The translations under genes were made by a program, and so were the position numbers. A DNA stretch of 38,399 bases, from the NCBI GenBank assembly GCA_019114755.1, contig DXEW01000030.1, positions 1-38,399 of the forward strand, written 5' to 3'. Source of the stretch: Candidatus Borkfalkia faecavium. Lineage in GTDB: Bacteria; Bacillota; Clostridia; Christensenellales; Borkfalkiaceae. This document shows, in pieces, positions 18,189-25,409 of the stretch. The notes under the pieces are model-generated. The model searched no databases, was not told the DNA's origin, and was given only the letters and a program-made list of their open reading frames with translations. Numbering within the stretch: the stretch's first letter is position 1; the number at the start of each line of letters is the position of its first letter.

Positions 18189-18845
18189 TTATGTATCATA
18201 TTCTTGCAAACGGCGCATGGATAATTTGCAACTTATTGTAGACATGATAGCATAAATCGCCATTCCTATGATCAAAGCGGCCGCTTTTGCGCCCGTGTTT
18301 ACAGAATTCAGCCCGTTCAGCGTGATGGAATATAACGGCGTTACCCAGCGTAAAACGATAAAGACGCCGATCAGCAAGAATACGACGATCGCACCTATTA
18401 CGAACGGAACCCCGATCTTATCCGGGGATTTGAAGTAACGAGGAAAAAAGATCAGGTTGAACACGCCGAGCAGTATTGCACCATTGCCGACCAAAGCAAG
18501 ATTCGCCGAGATCCCCGCTTGATTGACATACTGTTCCGCAGGCAAAACAGCGCCTTTAACTGCGCCGATAATTCCCACAAGCAATAAAATTATACACTGC
18601 AATCCAATCGTTACGAGTATTTTTGCAAGAGGGATATGCTCCTTTTTTACGGGCAATGCGCAGGAAAAGGAAATATCACCGTTTTCCCTTGTCATCATAC
18701 AGCAGAAAAATACCGAAAGGCAAGAGAAAAAGAAAATGACTTCATACGGATAATTCGGCACAAATACAAGCGCGGCAAAGGCGAGAAAGATAAAAGCCGT
18801 AGGGTGCAAGCATAAAGCTATTTCTTTTTTAATCAGATTCAGCAT
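18189..18845 (-). CDS. ABC-2 type transporter permease
   Basis: 218 residues with about six hydrophobic helices (clear segments near 15-28, 33-50, 80-98, 115-130, 150-168 and 190-205) and no enzymatic motif, matching the small ABC-2 permeases of Firmicutes that pair with a single ATPase. Its start overlaps the ATPase gene by 17 bases. The substrate cannot be told; relatives move antibiotics, peptides or lipids, or act in stress resistance. GC content and codon use are visibly lower than in the block to the left. Confidence 0.85.
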   Translation of the reverse strand: MLNLIKKEIALCLHPTAFIFLAFAALVFVPNYPYEVIFFFSCLSVFFCCMMTRENGDISFSCALPVKKEHIPLAKILVTIGLQCIILLLVGIIGAVKGAVLPAEQYVNQAGISANLALVGNGAILLGVFNLIFFPRYFKSPDKIGVPFVIGAIVVFLLIGVFIVLRWVTPLYSITLNGLNSVNTGAKAAALIIGMAIYAIMSTISCKLSMRRLQEYDT

Positions 18846-19689
18846 ACCTTTTCTCCTCGTTTGCCTTTTCCAAATGAACTATGATATTGTCTATCGTTGC
18901 GTCTGCAAAAGTAACTCCGTTCAATCTTTGCGTATCGTGCGGAAGAAGTCCTTCATATCCTTCCTTTACCGACTTGACACCGATGGCATTTGCTGCCGTT
19001 GCGTCTGCAAGAGAAGAAAAATGCGCCAACTTATATTGATCAAGCAATTCTTTTAGCGGACACGCCGCAAGAATTTTCCCTTGCGAAATATAAACGATAT
19101 CGTCTGCAATTCGCATAAGATCTGACGTTATGTGCGTAGAGAAAAGAACCGATACGCCTTCTTCGCGTACAAGCTGTAAAATAATGTCGCAAAACTCTTC
19201 ACGGGAAAGCGGATCGAGACCGCTTGTCGGCTCGTCCATAATGAGCAATTTTGCTCCGTGCGAGAGGGCGAGGGCAAGCGCAAACTTTACCTTCATTCCT
19301 TCGGAAAGCTCTTTTACCTTTTTACTTTCAATAAGCTCGAATTGCGAAAGGAATTTTTCATATTTACTTTGATTCCACGTCGGATAAAAAGGCGCGTATG
19401 CTTTGCGTATTGCTACGAGCGTATTCATAGGATAATATCGAAAACCGCCTCCGACATAACCTATCATTTGTTTAACAGCCATTTCCTCTTTGAGAAAATC
19501 TTTCCCAAAAGCAGAGACGCGTCCTTCTGCATTGATAAGGCGCAAAATACCCTTAATTGTTGTGCTTTTCCCTGCGCCGTTTCTTCCAATAAGTCCGGAA
19601 ATATGTCCCTGCTGTACACAAAAACTAACTTTGTCCAGTGTAAATTCAGGATAGACTTTCTTCAATTCTTTTACTTCAAGCGCGTTCAT
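18829..19689 (-). CDS. ABC transporter ATP-binding protein
   Basis: 286 residues: an ABC nucleotide-binding domain in residues 1-215 with Walker A GLIGRNGAGKSTTIKG, signature ELSEGMKVKFALALAL, Walker B LLIMDEPTSGLDPL and switch His in VLFSTHITSD, then a C-terminal extension of about 70 residues. It powers the ABC-2 permease encoded directly downstream. The start ATG overlaps the stop of the AbrB gene (ATGA at 19686-19689), so the three genes form one translationally coupled cassette. Confidence 0.93.
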   Translation of the reverse strand: MNALEVKELKKVYPEFTLDKVSFCVQQGHISGLIGRNGAGKSTTIKGILRLINAEGRVSAFGKDFLKEEMAVKQMIGYVGGGFRYYPMNTLVAIRKAYAPFYPTWNQSKYEKFLSQFELIESKKVKELSEGMKVKFALALALSHGAKLLIMDEPTSGLDPLSREEFCDIILQLVREEGVSVLFSTHITSDLMRIADDIVYISQGKILAACPLKELLDQYKLAHFSSLADATAANAIGVKSVKEGYEGLLPHDTQRLNGVTFADATIDNIIVHLEKANEEKRYAESD

Positions 19690-19913
19690 TTTTCCTCTTT
19701 ATCTCCGCTTTTAACTTGATTGACTGCATTCCAAAGCGTTTCCATATATGAAAACGGCTGCAAAGCAATACCTTGCCCTTTGTCTGCCATTAAAACCAAA
19801 GAATCTCCGGTATTTAACGAAAACATATCCCGCACCTCTTTTGGAATGACAATCTGCCCTTTGGGGCCGATTTTTACCGTAGTCAAAAACTTACCTTCGG
19901 GGAAATTCTCCAT
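19686..19913 (-). CDS. AbrB/SpoVT-type transcriptional regulator
   Basis: 75 residues with one swapped-hairpin AbrB domain: KIGPKGQIVIPKEVRDMF, then NTGDSLVLMADKGQGIAL. Such proteins dimerize and bind DNA at promoters. As first gene of the AbrB-ABC-permease operon it probably controls its own promoter; no operator can be identified with certainty. The ribosome binding site AAAGGAG lies seven bases before the ATG. Confidence 0.9.
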   Translation of the reverse strand: MENFPEGKFLTTVKIGPKGQIVIPKEVRDMFSLNTGDSLVLMADKGQGIALQPFSYMETLWNAVNQVKSGDKEEK

Positions 19914-19954
19914 AATACACTCCTTTGGTATAATTAGTATTACTTTTCTTACTT

Positions 19955-19983
19955 ATTATAACTCGTGATGTGTTGTGTGTCAA
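19955..19983 (-). promoter_or_regulatory. Perfect consensus promoter of the AbrB-ABC operon
   Basis: On the minus strand: TTGACA (19983-19978), 17-base spacer, TATAAT (19960-19955), both hexamers fully consensus. Such a strong promoter ahead of a regulator gene implies that repression is needed. Confidence 0.9.
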
Positions 19984-20023
19984 GCAAAAGTAGATAATTA
20001 AACGCGCACACCACAAAAAGTGT

Positions 20024-20036
20024 AAACATATGTTCG
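20024..20036. promoter_or_regulatory. LexA-box-like palindrome upstream of the candidate RNA promoter
   Basis: AAACATATGTTCG matches the Gram-positive SOS box GAAC-N4-GTTC except for the first base; AACATATGTT is a perfect 10-base palindrome. It ends nine bases before the -35 hexamer at 20045. Binding is not shown. Confidence 0.35.
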
Positions 20037-20044
20037 TATTTTAC

Positions 20045-20074
20045 TTGACAAATAGGTTTGTACTGTGATATAAT
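20045..20074 (+). promoter_or_regulatory. Sigma-A promoter of the candidate structured RNA
   Basis: TTGACA (20045-20050), 18-base spacer, TATAAT (20069-20074), both hexamers consensus. Transcription would start near 20081-20083. Confidence 0.8.
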
Positions 20075-20081
20075 GCGAATG

Positions 20082-20569
20082 TATCGGAGAAGATACAAGA
20101 AAAATGCCCGTATCGGTGAAAGAAACGAGAGGTTGAGTCTGTTCCCATTGCCTTATGCAGTTTGCGACTGTTCGGCTATATGGCTTTAACGGACTGGATC
20201 GGCTGGCGGCGAATCGGCCGTAAAAGCGGCATTTTGAAAAACAAAAAACGGTACCCGAGCAGGTTGGTTTCCGATTTAGCCCTGCACTTCTTTATAGTGT
20301 TGCGCAGTTACTTGCGAGCTTGCGACGACGGGTTGTGAAGAATAACTGTTTTGTTGCGCTGTGACCTGAGAAACTTTCAGTAGCCGACGGCAGTTGTCAC
20401 TGTTTATAACGGGCGGTTTTTACGACCGCTTGCGGTGGAGTAAATTACTTCCGCCGTTGCTTTTGTTGCGTTTTTTAGCGTAGACAAGAGCTGTTATAAG
20501 CATACCGTTTTTAGGACAATTCATAGTCATTTCGGTCCATAGGAAGGTAATGCTTTCTATGGACTTTTT
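20082..20569 (+). ncRNA. Candidate large structured non-coding RNA (about 490 nt) of the mobile element
   Basis: The stretch is bounded by a consensus promoter and an intrinsic terminator, yet neither strand holds a convincing reading frame. Many helices can be drawn: GTATC 20081-20085/GATAC 20092-20096; a long-range stem AAAATGCC 20101-20108/GGCATTTT 20228-20235 enclosing hairpins at 20170-20194 and 20200-20220; CAGTTA 20305-20310/TAACTG 20343-20348; GTGAC 20361-20365/GTCAC 20396-20400 enclosing hairpin 20366-20380; GCGGT 20413/ACCGC 20425; and a 10-bp stem 20433-20456. No motif of RNase P RNA, tmRNA or a T-box was seen. By size and context it could be one of the large ornate phage/element RNAs such as ROOL; that comparison was not run. 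A long untranslated leader of the mob operon is the main alternative. Confidence 0.55.
20535..20569 (+). terminator. Intrinsic terminator of the candidate RNA
   Basis: A 12-bp stem with one G-U pair (GTCCATAGGAAG 20535-20546 with CTTTCTATGGAC 20553-20564), six-base loop, then TTTTT. Confidence 0.85.
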
Positions 20570-20645
20570 GTTTTATTTCGCGCTATCTGCCTACCGCCTT
20601 ACACCGTAGGAATAGATAGAAAAATAAAAAATTTGGAGGAAAGTT

Positions 20646-20739
20646 ATGAGCAAGATAAAAACAATCAGACCGCCGTGATCGTGAAACCAAACAGAAAGTA
20701 ACAGCCGTAAAACGGCAAGCAAAAATTTTATTACTTTGA
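20646..20739 (+). pseudogene. Broken small ORF upstream of oriT (about 31 codons if repaired)
   Basis: GGAGGA (20635-20640) stands five bases before ATG 20646, an excellent start, but the frame ends after ten codons (MSKIKTIRPP). Dropping one base at 20667 joins it to an open frame reading DRRDRETKQKVTAVKRQAK and ending ILLL at TGA 20737-20739. The result would be a basic peptide of about 31 residues. I infer a single-base insertion; the alternative is a genuine ten-codon leader peptide. Family not recognized. Confidence 0.35.
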
Positions 20740-20851
20740 GGGCTCCCGCAAAAGATTGCGTAACAAGATTTTGTGGGAAAAGGAGAAACAACGGAGCGAA
20801 ATGTGCGGCGACGCTTGCGGCGCTGCACGGAAAGCAAAGTTTGTTTCGACG

Positions 20852-20894
20852 CGAAGTATAGCCCACTATACTTCGTTCCGAAGTTTAGTGGGCT
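20852..20894 (+). other. oriT: Putative oriT of the MobV (pMV158-like) type
   Basis: Two mutually exclusive hairpins overlap here: CGAAGTATA 20852-20860/TATACTTCG 20867-20875 (perfect 9 bp) and AGCCCACTATACTTCG 20860-20875/CGAAGTTTAGTGGGCT 20879-20894 (15 of 16 pairs). The right arm ends TTTAGTGGG-CT, close to the pMV158 nick region TAGTGTG/TTA, which also sits at the base of such a hairpin; the predicted nick is between 20892 and 20893. It lies directly upstream of a MobV relaxase, its expected location. An attenuator hairpin is the alternative. Confidence 0.7.
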
Positions 20895-20958
20895 CTGCGA
20901 GGCTTTTTAACAGGAAAAAATCAAAGGAGATAAATCTATAAGCTATTTAGTTTGTCAC

Positions 20959-22008
20959 ATGGAAAAGTATCACAAGACGGACATTGCGCCCGTCGAACAG
21001 GAGAACGAACGCGACGAAACCTATCGGGCGAGCAACCCGCAGATCGATTGCTCACGCACGAACGGCAACTATCACATTATCAAGCGGCAGCGCAGCTACA
21101 CGCAATTCATCAACGATAAGATCGAAGCTCTCTACTTGCCTACGAAAGTTCGGAAGGACGCCGTGCTTATGTGTTCTTTCGTCGTGGGTTCGGACAGAGA
21201 ATTTTTCAAAAGTTTATCAGTACGGGAACAGGAAAAATTCTTTGCGGATTGTACTCGTTTTTTTGCAGACAGATACAGCGAAGGCAATATTATCTCGGCG
21301 GTCGTACACATGGACGAAACTACGCCGCATCTGCATCTGAACTTAATCCCGATTGCTGACGGCAGACTCTGCGCCAAGCAACTGTTTGACCGCAAGGCAT
21401 TGCAGGAATTGCAGACTGACTTTTATTCTGTCGTGGGAAAGAAATGGAATTTACAACGCGGCAAGGAAGGAAGTCAGGAGAAGCACCTCTCCACGGCAGA
21501 GTATAAGGCGAAGAAAATTGTCGAGCAAGCGCGCGGGGAAGCGAGCGGCATACTCGCAGAAGCCGATCAAAAAGCGGAGCGCAAAGTGCAGATTGCCAGA
21601 CTTCACGCGGACGGCATTGTATCACAGGCGGAACGGACGGCGGAAAAAGCCAAACGGCAAGCGCAGGAATATCTGGACGGGATTGTGCAAGGCATCGATG
21701 CAGAGCGCAGCAAGCCCACGCCGAAACGCAAGAAACAAGCCGAAGAAGAACTTGTCTCTCTTCGCACGGAGAATGCCGCCTTGCGTCAATCGAAAGAAAT
21801 TGCCGACCGCGACCGCAGCGACTTGTTCGAACAGTTGCAAAAAGCCGAGCGGCGCGCCAAAGGCAAGGAACAGGCATTCGGGATGGTAAGCGATATGCTT
21901 GCCGCCTATCCGGACGAGTTCGACGCTTTGTTAAACAAATCGCGACAGAAGAAAGCAGAGCCCTATTATAAAGGTAACAGCCGTGGCAACGACCGCGGTG
22001 GCAAGTAA
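20959..22008 (+). CDS. MobV/Mob_Pre family relaxase (plasmid mobilization protein)
   Basis: Nicks oriT and pilots the transferred strand during mobilization. From ATG 20959 it has 349 residues. The metal-binding histidine motif is HMDETTPHLHLNLIP (117 onward) and the N-terminal domain spans about 200 residues. It is followed by a long coiled-coil region rich in Ala, Glu, Gln and Lys (about 190-320). Family members start with M-S-Y-L-V-C-H-M-E-K-Y-H-K; here SYLVCH is encoded directly upstream in frame, but the expected start codon at 20938 is ATA, eight bases after AAAGGAG (20923-20929). ATG 20959 has no Shine-Dalgarno site. So translation either starts at ATA, or is weak and loses the conserved first residues. 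Confidence 0.88.
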   Translation: MEKYHKTDIAPVEQENERDETYRASNPQIDCSRTNGNYHIIKRQRSYTQFINDKIEALYLPTKVRKDAVLMCSFVVGSDREFFKSLSVREQEKFFADCTRFFADRYSEGNIISAVVHMDETTPHLHLNLIPIADGRLCAKQLFDRKALQELQTDFYSVVGKKWNLQRGKEGSQEKHLSTAEYKAKKIVEQARGEASGILAEADQKAERKVQIARLHADGIVSQAERTAEKAKRQAQEYLDGIVQGIDAERSKPTPKRKKQAEEELVSLRTENAALRQSKEIADRDRSDLFEQLQKAERRAKGKEQAFGMVSDMLAAYPDEFDALLNKSRQKKAEPYYKGNSRGNDRGGK

Positions 22009-22055
22009 CAAAGGAACAAAAAACTGACCGCGGCGCAGGTGTCCTATCGGAGAAA

Positions 22056-22268
22056 ATGAGTAAAGGGATTGAAAGAGCGTCTGCGGCAGAAGAACGGGAA
22101 AAAGTCCGTATGAAACGGAAACGCGTACAATGGCGCGAGAGGAGAAATAATTATGAAAAAACCATTGACATGATAAGTAAATATTGGGAGGATATCGACC
22201 ACGGGGAAAATAAAGCAGCAAATGTGTGCGGAGCTCAACTCTGCACCCACCTCTATGAGCGAATATGA
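22056..22268 (+). CDS. Small basic hypothetical protein after the relaxase
   Basis: 70 residues, strongly charged in the first half (EEREKVRMKRKRVQWRERR), predicted helical, with CGGAG three bases before the ATG. Position between relaxase and recombinase is typical for small accessory proteins of mobilizable elements. It overlaps the following small ORF in another frame, so probably only one of the two is real. Family not recognized. Confidence 0.35.
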   Translation: MSKGIERASAAEEREKVRMKRKRVQWRERRNNYEKTIDMISKYWEDIDHGENKAANVCGAQLCTHLYERI

Positions 22269-22389
22269 GATCGGGGGAAGAAAATACATCGTTGTGAGCC
22301 ATTATGTCGGAAACAAGGACTTCAAAAAGGTATTCGACGATCTGGCTTTCAGTCAGGTGCTTGCGGATATGCAAAATTCCGTAAGGTGA
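22222..22389 (+). CDS. Small hypothetical protein, possibly TnpW-like
   Basis: 55 residues from ATG 22222 (or 44 from ATG 22255). The core EYEIGGRKYIVVSHYVGNKD resembles the short beta-hairpin opening (IGG-x-x-Y-IV) of transposon-encoded TnpW-type proteins found beside serine recombinases in Clostridia; I base this on pattern memory only. The stop lies just before the recombinase promoter. Ribosome binding is weak (GGGGAAAATAAAG upstream). Confidence 0.45.
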   Translation: MCAELNSAPTSMSEYEIGGRKYIVVSHYVGNKDFKKVFDDLAFSQVLADMQNSVR

Positions 22390-22404
22390 TTTGTATCGGG
22401 CGGC

Positions 22405-22433
22405 TTGAAATTTTCGGTGTGCCGTGCTATAAT
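22405..22433 (+). promoter_or_regulatory. Promoter of the serine recombinase with a palindrome over the -10 box
   Basis: TTGAAA (22405-22410), 17-base spacer, TATAAT (22428-22433). The -10 box is the centre of an imperfect palindrome GTGCCGTG...CATGGCAC (22419-22441), a likely operator. Confidence 0.75.
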
Positions 22434-22481
22434 CATGGCACATTGAAAATTCAGGCTGCTTTGATTCGAAGGAGTAAAAGA

Positions 22482-24125
22482 ATGCAATCAAAGCAAAACA
22501 ACAAAGACTACATTGTCGGAATGTATGTAAGACTCAGCCGCGACGACGAGCGCGCAGGAGAATCTCTCTCTATCGAAAACCAAAAAGCCATTCTTTCGGA
22601 ATATATAGAAACGCAGGGTTGGACGCTCCACGACATCTATGTGGATGACGGTATTTCGGGAACGACGTTTGAAAGGCCGGGCGTTAAGAGATTGCTTGAA
22701 GACGCAAAGCAAGGCGTCATCAATACGATCCTTGTAAAAGACATGAGCCGTTTCGGAAGAAACTATATCATGGTCGGGCAGTATCTCGATTACATCTTTC
22801 CCTCGTTCGGCATACGGTTTGTGGCGCTTTCGGACAACATCGACACGGAGAATAAGGATACCCCCGCGATGGACATGATGCCGATCACCAACGTATTCAA
22901 TGAATGGTGGGCGGCAACTACGAGTAAGAAGCTGCGCGCCGTCCGCGTTAAGAATGCTAAGGAAGGCAAAAACGGAATGTCCCACGCGCCATACGGCTAT
23001 ATTCTCGGAACGGATGAAAAGCGCACACTGCAAGTCAATCCAGAGACCGCACCCGTTGTCAGGCGCATCTTTGAGATGCGTGCGTGCGGCATGACGCCGA
23101 GAAAGATAGCGGATATTCTCAACGTGGAAAAAGTTCTTACGCCCAACGATTACAGAATTGCAACGACGGGCATCAACGGCGTGCGGAATTCTTCGCATCT
23201 GTGGCATACGACCGTATTGAGAACGCTTCTGAACAATCAGGCTTACATCGGCAATTTAGTCCAGCACAAGTCGACTACAATTTCATATAAAAACCACAAG
23301 TGGCAACGCCGCCCCGAAGAAGAATGGATCCTTGTCGAAAACGCGCACGAGGCTATCATCTCGAAAGAGTTGTGGGATAAGGTTAAGGAAGTCGAAAAAG
23401 CCGTAGGACACGGAAAGCACACCGCGAGAGGCTATATGCACCCGTTGTCGGGACTGATGTTCTGTGCAGACTGCGGTGCAAAAATGCGGCTGGGTTGGAA
23501 TACGACATACATAAAACGGCTTGGCAGAGAAAATACGTATTTCAACTTCAATTGCGGAACAAAGTCGCGTATGGGCTCGTCTGCCTGTTTCAGTCACTTT
23601 ATCCCCGTACCTGTTTTGGAACAGATCGTAAAACAAGACGTTGCTGCAAAAGCCAAGATGATCATTGGGCGTGAGGCTGAATTCAAACAGCGGTATTTAC
23701 AGCGGCAGACGACTCTTGCAGACGCCAATCAAGCTGAGGTCAAGAAAGAGTTGAAAAAAGCCGAAAAGCGATTGCGTGAACTCGAAAAGCTGATCGAAGC
23801 CGCATTTGAAGAGAAAGTTGCAGGAAAGATACCCGAAAACGTGTGTATTAAGTTGATTGAAAAGTACACCGCCGAACAGACGGAATTGCAAGAAAAGATG
23901 GTTTCACTTAACGACGGGCTTAAAGAAGTAACACAAGCCAAGACAGATGTGGACGAATTTATCCGCAGACTGAAACTGTACTTTGATTCGCCCACGCTGA
24001 CGCGCGAGATGTGTTTGGCACTATTCGACAGACTCATCATTGGAGGCAAAGAAACGGTCACGGGCAAGCCGCAGGAAATCCACATCTATTATAAGATCGA
24101 CATCGACTCGGTTTTATCCGTCTGA
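22482..24125 (+). CDS. Large serine recombinase (resolvase/recombinase/zinc-ribbon domains)
   Basis: 547 residues from ATG 22482, with AAGGAG eight bases upstream. The N-terminal resolvase domain has the catalytic serine in YVRLSRDDE (Ser19) and the arginine segment VKDMSRFGRNY. The recombinase domain (about 165-290) includes PYGYILG and GMTPRKIADILN. The zinc ribbon holds Cys328, Cys331 (CADCG), Cys358 and Cys369, and a coiled coil (about 395-480) follows. Such enzymes excise and integrate Tn4451-type and similar elements. The gene is intact with its own promoter, so the element is probably still able to move. It ends about 40 bases before the truncated second recombinase. Confidence 0.93.
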   Translation: MQSKQNNKDYIVGMYVRLSRDDERAGESLSIENQKAILSEYIETQGWTLHDIYVDDGISGTTFERPGVKRLLEDAKQGVINTILVKDMSRFGRNYIMVGQYLDYIFPSFGIRFVALSDNIDTENKDTPAMDMMPITNVFNEWWAATTSKKLRAVRVKNAKEGKNGMSHAPYGYILGTDEKRTLQVNPETAPVVRRIFEMRACGMTPRKIADILNVEKVLTPNDYRIATTGINGVRNSSHLWHTTVLRTLLNNQAYIGNLVQHKSTTISYKNHKWQRRPEEEWILVENAHEAIISKELWDKVKEVEKAVGHGKHTARGYMHPLSGLMFCADCGAKMRLGWNTTYIKRLGRENTYFNFNCGTKSRMGSSACFSHFIPVPVLEQIVKQDVAAKAKMIIGREAEFKQRYLQRQTTLADANQAEVKKELKKAEKRLRELEKLIEAAFEEKVAGKIPENVCIKLIEKYTAEQTELQEKMVSLNDGLKEVTQAKTDVDEFIRRLKLYFDSPTLTREMCLALFDRLIIGGKETVTGKPQEIHIYYKIDIDSVLSV

Positions 24126-25290
24126 CAACTTAAAACCCTAAAATAAGTTTTATGTCCATTTGACTTGTTAGAAGGTTATGCAGAATATTATTCTGTTGAA
24201 CTTGGAGAAAAAGTCACGCGCGGAATGACGGACAATGCCTTGAAAGCTATGTCCAACGGAGGAATTACTCCACTCGGCTATTATTTAGATGAAGAACAGC
24301 ATTTACAAATAGACGAGAAGAAAGCACCGTTTGTACGGGAAATATTCCAAAGATATGCCGACGGCGAGATGATTAAATCGATTATCGATGATATGAATGC
24401 TCGAGGCGTGGGAATTACCGTTCGGATGAAAAAGAAGGTCGGCAAAAAGGCTTACGAAAAATCACTCGATTATAACAATGTGCGCAGAATGCTTTCCAAC
24501 CGCAAATACATCGGAGAATATCGCTTTAAAGATATCGTTCTTGAAAATGCAATTCCCCCGATCATAGAAAAAGACTTGTTTGAAAAAGTACAAAAGCGAA
24601 TTGCCGTAAATACCCGTGCTCCGGCGATCCATAAAGCGGAAGATTTGTATTTACTCACCACGCACCTTTTTTGCGGCAAATGTAAGGCAATGATGATCGG
24701 TGAAAGCGGCAAAGGAAAGAGCGGTACCGTCTACCATTACTACAAATGCGTCAATGCAAAGAAAGGTCATTCTTGTGACAAAAAAGCCATCGCCAAAGAA
24801 AAAATTGAAAGTGCTGTCATCAATGCGGTTATGAAAAAAATCATGGATGACACGTTAATGGAACAGTTATCCTATAAACTTTACGATTTGCAAATGCAAA
24901 GCAATTCAATTTTGCCTGCACTACGAGAGCAATTATCAGATGTAGAAAAAGGTATTGATAATATGCTCGATGCAATACAGCAAGGCATTGTTCTGGAAAG
25001 CACAAAAAAACGGCTTTCCGATTTGGAAAACCGTAAAAAGCAATTAGAGATTGATATTGCGCAGGAAGAGATCAAGAATCCTCTCCTTACGAGAGAACAG
25101 ATCGAATTTGGATTGACGCGATTTCGTAATTTAGATATATCCACGCAGAGAGGAAAGCAAACACTGATCGACAGCTTTGTGAATGCAATCTTTCTTTTTG
25201 ACGATTACGCAGTCGTTACCTGCAACTATAAGGACGGTGAGGAAAAGATTACTTTTGAAGATATAGAAAATTCTGAACTTGGCGACTACA

Positions 25291-25320
25291 TAAAAAACAA
25301 ACCCGAACAGAAATGTTCGG
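25291..25320 (-). terminator. Terminator of the tRNA operon
   Basis: On the minus strand CCGAACA-TTTC-TGTTCGG (25320-25303) is a perfect 7-bp hairpin followed by GTTTGTTTTTT, located 14 bases after tRNA-Glu. It overlaps the end of the recombinase remnant. Confidence 0.85.
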
Positions 25321-25333
25321 ATTTGTTCGCATT

Positions 25334-25409
25334 TGGTGACCCCATCGGGACTCGAACCCGAGTTACCGCCGTGAAAGGGCGATGTCTTAGACCGCTTGAC
25401 CATGGGGCC
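25334..25409 (-). tRNA. tRNA-Glu (TTC)
   Basis: 76 nt with encoded CCA. Acceptor GGCCCCA/TGGGGTC, anticodon stem TCGCC/GGCGG with loop CTTTCAC (anticodon TTC), T arm TCGGG-TTCGAGT-CCCGA. All arms pair. Confidence 0.96.

Larger units (their letters stand above)
19984..25300 (+). mobile_element. Mobilizable element (MobV relaxase + large serine recombinase) next to a decayed second element
   Basis: The region between the ABC cassette and the tRNA genes carries an oriT, a MobV relaxase, small ORFs, a complete large serine recombinase and the remnant of another. That is the content of small mobilizable transposons of Clostridia, which are excised and integrated by a serine recombinase and transferred by conjugation machinery supplied in trans. 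No type IV secretion genes or cargo resistance genes are visible. The exact ends are not determined: the left end is somewhere between 19984 and 20640, and the junction between the two recombinase genes is at 24126-24165. Confidence 0.65.

Noticed and set aside
20420-20530. 36-codon minus-strand frame inside the candidate structured RNA (MTMNCPKNGMLITALVYAKK start)
   Set aside because: No ribosome binding site or promoter on that strand; helices and a plus-strand promoter/terminator explain the region better, though conservation should be checked.
20082-20569. RNase P RNA, tmRNA or T-box as identity of the structured region
   Set aside because: The universally conserved core sequences of these RNAs, including the T-box AGGGTGG motif, were not found.
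25334-25360. Duplication of the tRNA-Glu 3' end as attachment site
   Set aside because: No second copy of this end was found around 19984-20640 or at the 24126-24165 junction; serine recombinases of this type also do not normally need a tRNA end.
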